From: a bacterium
GTDB lineage: Bacteria; SAR324; XYD2-FULL-50-16
Assembly (NCBI GenBank): GCA_024275165.1
Contig: JAJRZQ010000029.1
Location: 5,952-69,951 of the forward strand
Direction: 5' to 3'
DNA length: 64,000 nt
Part shown: piece after piece, positions 61,897 to 64,000 of the stretch
Position numbering within the stretch: the stretch's first letter is position 1
How the letters are laid out: every line of letters begins with the position of its first letter
The notes under the pieces: model-generated
What the model saw: only the letters and a program-made list of their open reading frames with translations
Databases searched by the model: none
Told to the model about the DNA's origin: nothing
Made by a program: the position numbers and the translations under genes

Positions 61897-62089
61897 GATA
61901 ATTTCTCGAATATGCGGTTGTGCCGCCCTATGACGGTGGCCTTAGCAAAGCAATAATTCGGCCAAAAATTCAATTTTATCAAATTTCCTTTTTTTTTTCT
62001 CTTTGGGCTCAGGAGGTAAAAAAGGGCAGAGCCCTTGCATTTCCATAAAATATAGAATTTTGACCCCTCGACTCAAAGGAACGCAAGCG

Positions 62090-62517
62090 ATGAAAGCTTT
62101 TTGGATAATCCTTTTGGCAGGCCTGTTCTTTGGCCTTAGTGGTTGCACCATGTTCGCCAGTGAAGACCTAGCTGCCCGCAAACCGACGCGAAGATATTGC
62201 GCTGAGCCGCGTATGGCTTCGAGTATTAAATTTCATCGGCGGGCAAAAAGCTATTTGATGAGTTATTATAAAACCCGCAAAGAGAGCGAACTCTTTTTGC
62301 CTGGTATGCCTCGGAAGATAGCGATTACATGGCAAAAACGATTCGTCGCTGCTGGGATAAACGAAACAAACATTGGCACGCGGTGCAAAATATTCAACGG
62401 AAAAACAAAATATTACAAAAATTAATTACCCAAAACATGCGCCTTGACAGCCACACCCAAGTGAGTGAGCTTTTTTTGGGTGAGTACCGTAAAATCTTTG
62501 TACGCGATATTCAGTAA
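62090..62517 (+). pseudogene. Frameshifted small lipoprotein gene
   Basis: ATG 62090 has AAAGGA upstream, and the frame gives a signal peptide with lipobox LSGC. At the T-run 62294-62298 the reading frame breaks: the first frame ends as a short tail to 62425, while the next frame gives a sensible continuation (AWYASEDSDYMAKTIRRCW...VSELFLGEYRKIFVRDIQ) to a stop at 62517. One missing T restores one gene of about 142 residues. It could be a sequencing error in a homopolymer or a real mutation. The stop is 3 bp before mnmE. Confidence 0.6.
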
Positions 62518-62520
62518 CCC

Positions 62521-63900
62521 ATGAGTTTAGACTTTTCCGACAGCATTGCGGGCATTGCCACTGCCCCGGGCCAGGGGGGGATTGCCGTAATTCGCCTCAG
62601 CGGCCCGCAGGCGTTGCGGATCGCGGAAAAAATCTTTTACCCTGCCGGGGGCCGGGCCTTAAGTCGGCATCCCAAGCGGAAAATGGTCTACGGTTGGGTC
62701 AAGGAGCAAAACATCACCCTAGATGAGGCCCTAGCCTGCTATATGCCCGGCCCTCAAAGTTTTACCGCTGAAGATGTGGTGGAGCTCCACGCCCACGGAG
62801 GGATTTACCTCAGCCGCCGAATCTTAGAACAATGCCTAAGCCAAGGGGCAAGGCTCGCCCGCCCCGGTGAGTTCACCCAAAGAGCCTTTATCAATGGGAG
62901 GATTGATTTAACCCGCGCCGAGGCGATTGGCCAGATTACCGAAGCTAAAACGGCTTTGGGCTTGGAACTGAGCGTCAATCAGTTGAAGGGGCGGCTGTAT
63001 GAAAAAATCCAAAGCTTAAAAGAGAAGTTGCAATGGGTTCAATCCCTCGTCAACGCGAGTATCGACTTCCCTGAAGAAGGGGTCGTCTTTTTTCATAGTT
63101 CGGATATCCAAAACCGTTTAATCGCTTGTGAAAGTGAATTGGTTTCCCTTCTGGAACGCTCCAAAAACGGGATTTTAGTTCGCGAAGGTTTTAAGGCCGC
63201 CTTAACCGGCAGGCCCAATGTGGGGAAATCCAGCCTGCTCAACGCCTTGCTGCAAGAAGATCGGGCCATTGTGACCGCGACCCCGGGCACCACCCGGGAT
63301 GTGATTGAAGAAGGGATTGACTTAATGGGGATTCCCCTAATCCTAACCGATACCGCGGGGATTCGCAAAACAGAGGATCAGGTCGAGCAGGCGGGCATCA
63401 GCAAAAGCATCAAAGCCTTGGAGCAAGCCGATATCGTGCTGTGGATCGTGGACGCCACCAACCCGGATATGACCCTTTTGCAAGAAGAAGCGAAAGTGAA
63501 AGCCAACAAACCGGTTTTTTTAATCGTCAACAAGAGGGATCAAGTGGGTCGCCCTCCAGAGCTTCACCCTCCCTTAGAGATTGTGGAACGGATAGACCTC
63601 TGCGCTTTGCGAGCCCTGGATATGATCAAGCTTAAGGAGCGCTTGGGAGCCTATTTGCAAGAGCGGGTTTCCGGGGTTTTAGAAGAGACCGGCTTAACCA
63701 ACCTGCGCCAGCAAGCAGCGGCCCAGTCGGCCTTAAAAGCGCTGCGGCAAGCGAACGCCTGCTTTAAAGAGGCTGCTGGGGAAGAGTTATTGAGCGTTGA
63801 TTTAGCCCAGACTTTATCGAGTTTAGGAGAAATCGTCGGAGAAACCACCCCTGAAGAGATTTTGAACGGAATTTTCGCCAACTTTTGTATTGGGAAATAG
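62521..63900 (+). CDS. mnmE: tRNA modification GTPase MnmE
   Basis: 459 residues. With MnmG it builds cmnm5U at tRNA wobble uridines. N-terminal formyl-THF-binding domain (DSIAGIATAPGQGGIAVIRLSG), helical domain, G domain with GRPNVGKSSLLNAL, DTAG and NKRD, and the C-terminal catalytic FCIGK. All conserved motifs are intact. An unknown gene starts right after its stop. Confidence 0.95.
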   Translation: MSLDFSDSIAGIATAPGQGGIAVIRLSGPQALRIAEKIFYPAGGRALSRHPKRKMVYGWVKEQNITLDEALACYMPGPQSFTAEDVVELHAHGGIYLSRRILEQCLSQGARLARPGEFTQRAFINGRIDLTRAEAIGQITEAKTALGLELSVNQLKGRLYEKIQSLKEKLQWVQSLVNASIDFPEEGVVFFHSSDIQNRLIACESELVSLLERSKNGILVREGFKAALTGRPNVGKSSLLNALLQEDRAIVTATPGTTRDVIEEGIDLMGIPLILTDTAGIRKTEDQVEQAGISKSIKALEQADIVLWIVDATNPDMTLLQEEAKVKANKPVFLIVNKRDQVGRPPELHPPLEIVERIDLCALRALDMIKLKERLGAYLQERVSGVLEETGLTNLRQQAAAQSALKALRQANACFKEAAGEELLSVDLAQTLSSLGEIVGETTPEEILNGIFANFCIGK

Positions 63901-64000
63901 ATGAAACATAAAGATTGGGTTCTTCGCGCCTTGGTGGAGAAGAAAAGAGAGCTGTTGAGCGATCTCTTAAGGCTTTCGAGGCGCTCCATGGTTTTGCAAA
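63901..64000 (+). CDS. Unknown gene, cut by the window edge
   Basis: ATG 63901 follows the mnmE stop (TAG) directly and the frame is open to the window end (33 codons). The visible part is helical and charged (MKHKDWVLRALVEKKRELL). Adjacent placement suggests it is the next gene of the mnmE operon. The product cannot be named. Confidence 0.5.
   Translation, partial: MKHKDWVLRALVEKKRELLSDLLRLSRRSMVLQ

Noticed and set aside
61897-61990. Sigma-28-type flagellar promoter before motA
   Set aside because: A TAAA and a GCCGAATT are present on the minus strand, but the spacing is 3 nt short of consensus.

Overview
The window is about 50% G+C, coding-dense DNA from a Gram-negative bacterium. It encodes lipoprotein and LPS-heptose functions (Lnt, monofunctional RfaE2), a MotAB stator pair, many membrane chemoreceptors and sensor kinases, a periplasmic nitrate reductase, and heme A synthase, which implies an aa3-type oxidase elsewhere. 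This fits a motile, free-living, facultatively aerobic and nitrate-respiring, proteobacterium-like organism. The lineage cannot be fixed from sequence alone; a deep-branching delta- or SAR324-like group is only a guess. No rRNA, tRNA, CRISPR array, transposase or prophage was recognised.

Layout. 1-8.3 kb is housekeeping: ammonium transporter, corC-lnt (behind a perfect TATAAT promoter and a 16-bp palindrome), a sirtuin, a small unknown gene overlapping glgA, then rfaE2-rodA. 8.4-10.1 kb holds an unknown protein and a YjbQ-family protein. 10.4-17.7 kb is a signalling operon: a CHASE/PAS/GAF hybrid kinase split by one in-frame stop, an HD-GYP response regulator and a REC-kinase. 17.8-18.1 kb has a strong promoter driving a 29-residue membrane peptide, followed by repeats. 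18.2-20.6 kb has a single-domain TerB-like protein and a protein with about four TerB-like segments plus a zinc-binding module. 20.7-24.2 kb is napDAB. 24.2-34.5 kb has an MgtC-like protein, two chemoreceptors, a PAS-GGDEF-EAL protein, a beta-barrel protein and heme A synthase. 34.6-35.3 kb has three tiny DsrE/Tus-like genes. 35.5-41.8 kb is a tight operon of two unknown proteins (one of 1080 residues), an O-methyltransferase and a second TerB/zinc protein. 41.8-45.1 kb has a DUF1015 protein and a cNMP-PAS-Hpt-CheA-like kinase. 45.3-48.4 kb has a broken lipoprotein gene, an LpoB-like lipoprotein and a TPR/beta-barrel protein. 48.4-51.8 kb holds four unknown genes. 51.9-52.6 kb has a partly duplicated, prepilin-like gene. 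52.6-64 kb has a hybrid kinase, hisA(eukaryotic type)-trmL-yciO, an LTA-synthase-like sulfatase-fold protein, ftsY, motAB, a frameshifted lipoprotein gene and mnmE.

How the genes work together. Sensing dominates: four histidine-kinase loci, two chemoreceptors and two c-di-GMP enzymes (HD-GYP, GGDEF-EAL) sit with a flagellar stator pair, so control of motility versus sessile life is a likely theme. The most unusual content is the pair of paralogous TerB-array/zinc proteins, one of them in an operon with a giant coiled-coil protein. Next are the three DsrE-like mini-genes, the structured convergent intergenic region at 30.36-30.56 kb, and the 131-bp direct repeat flanking a GC palindrome at 51.9-52.25 kb. 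Family calls come from motif recognition by eye; no database search was run.
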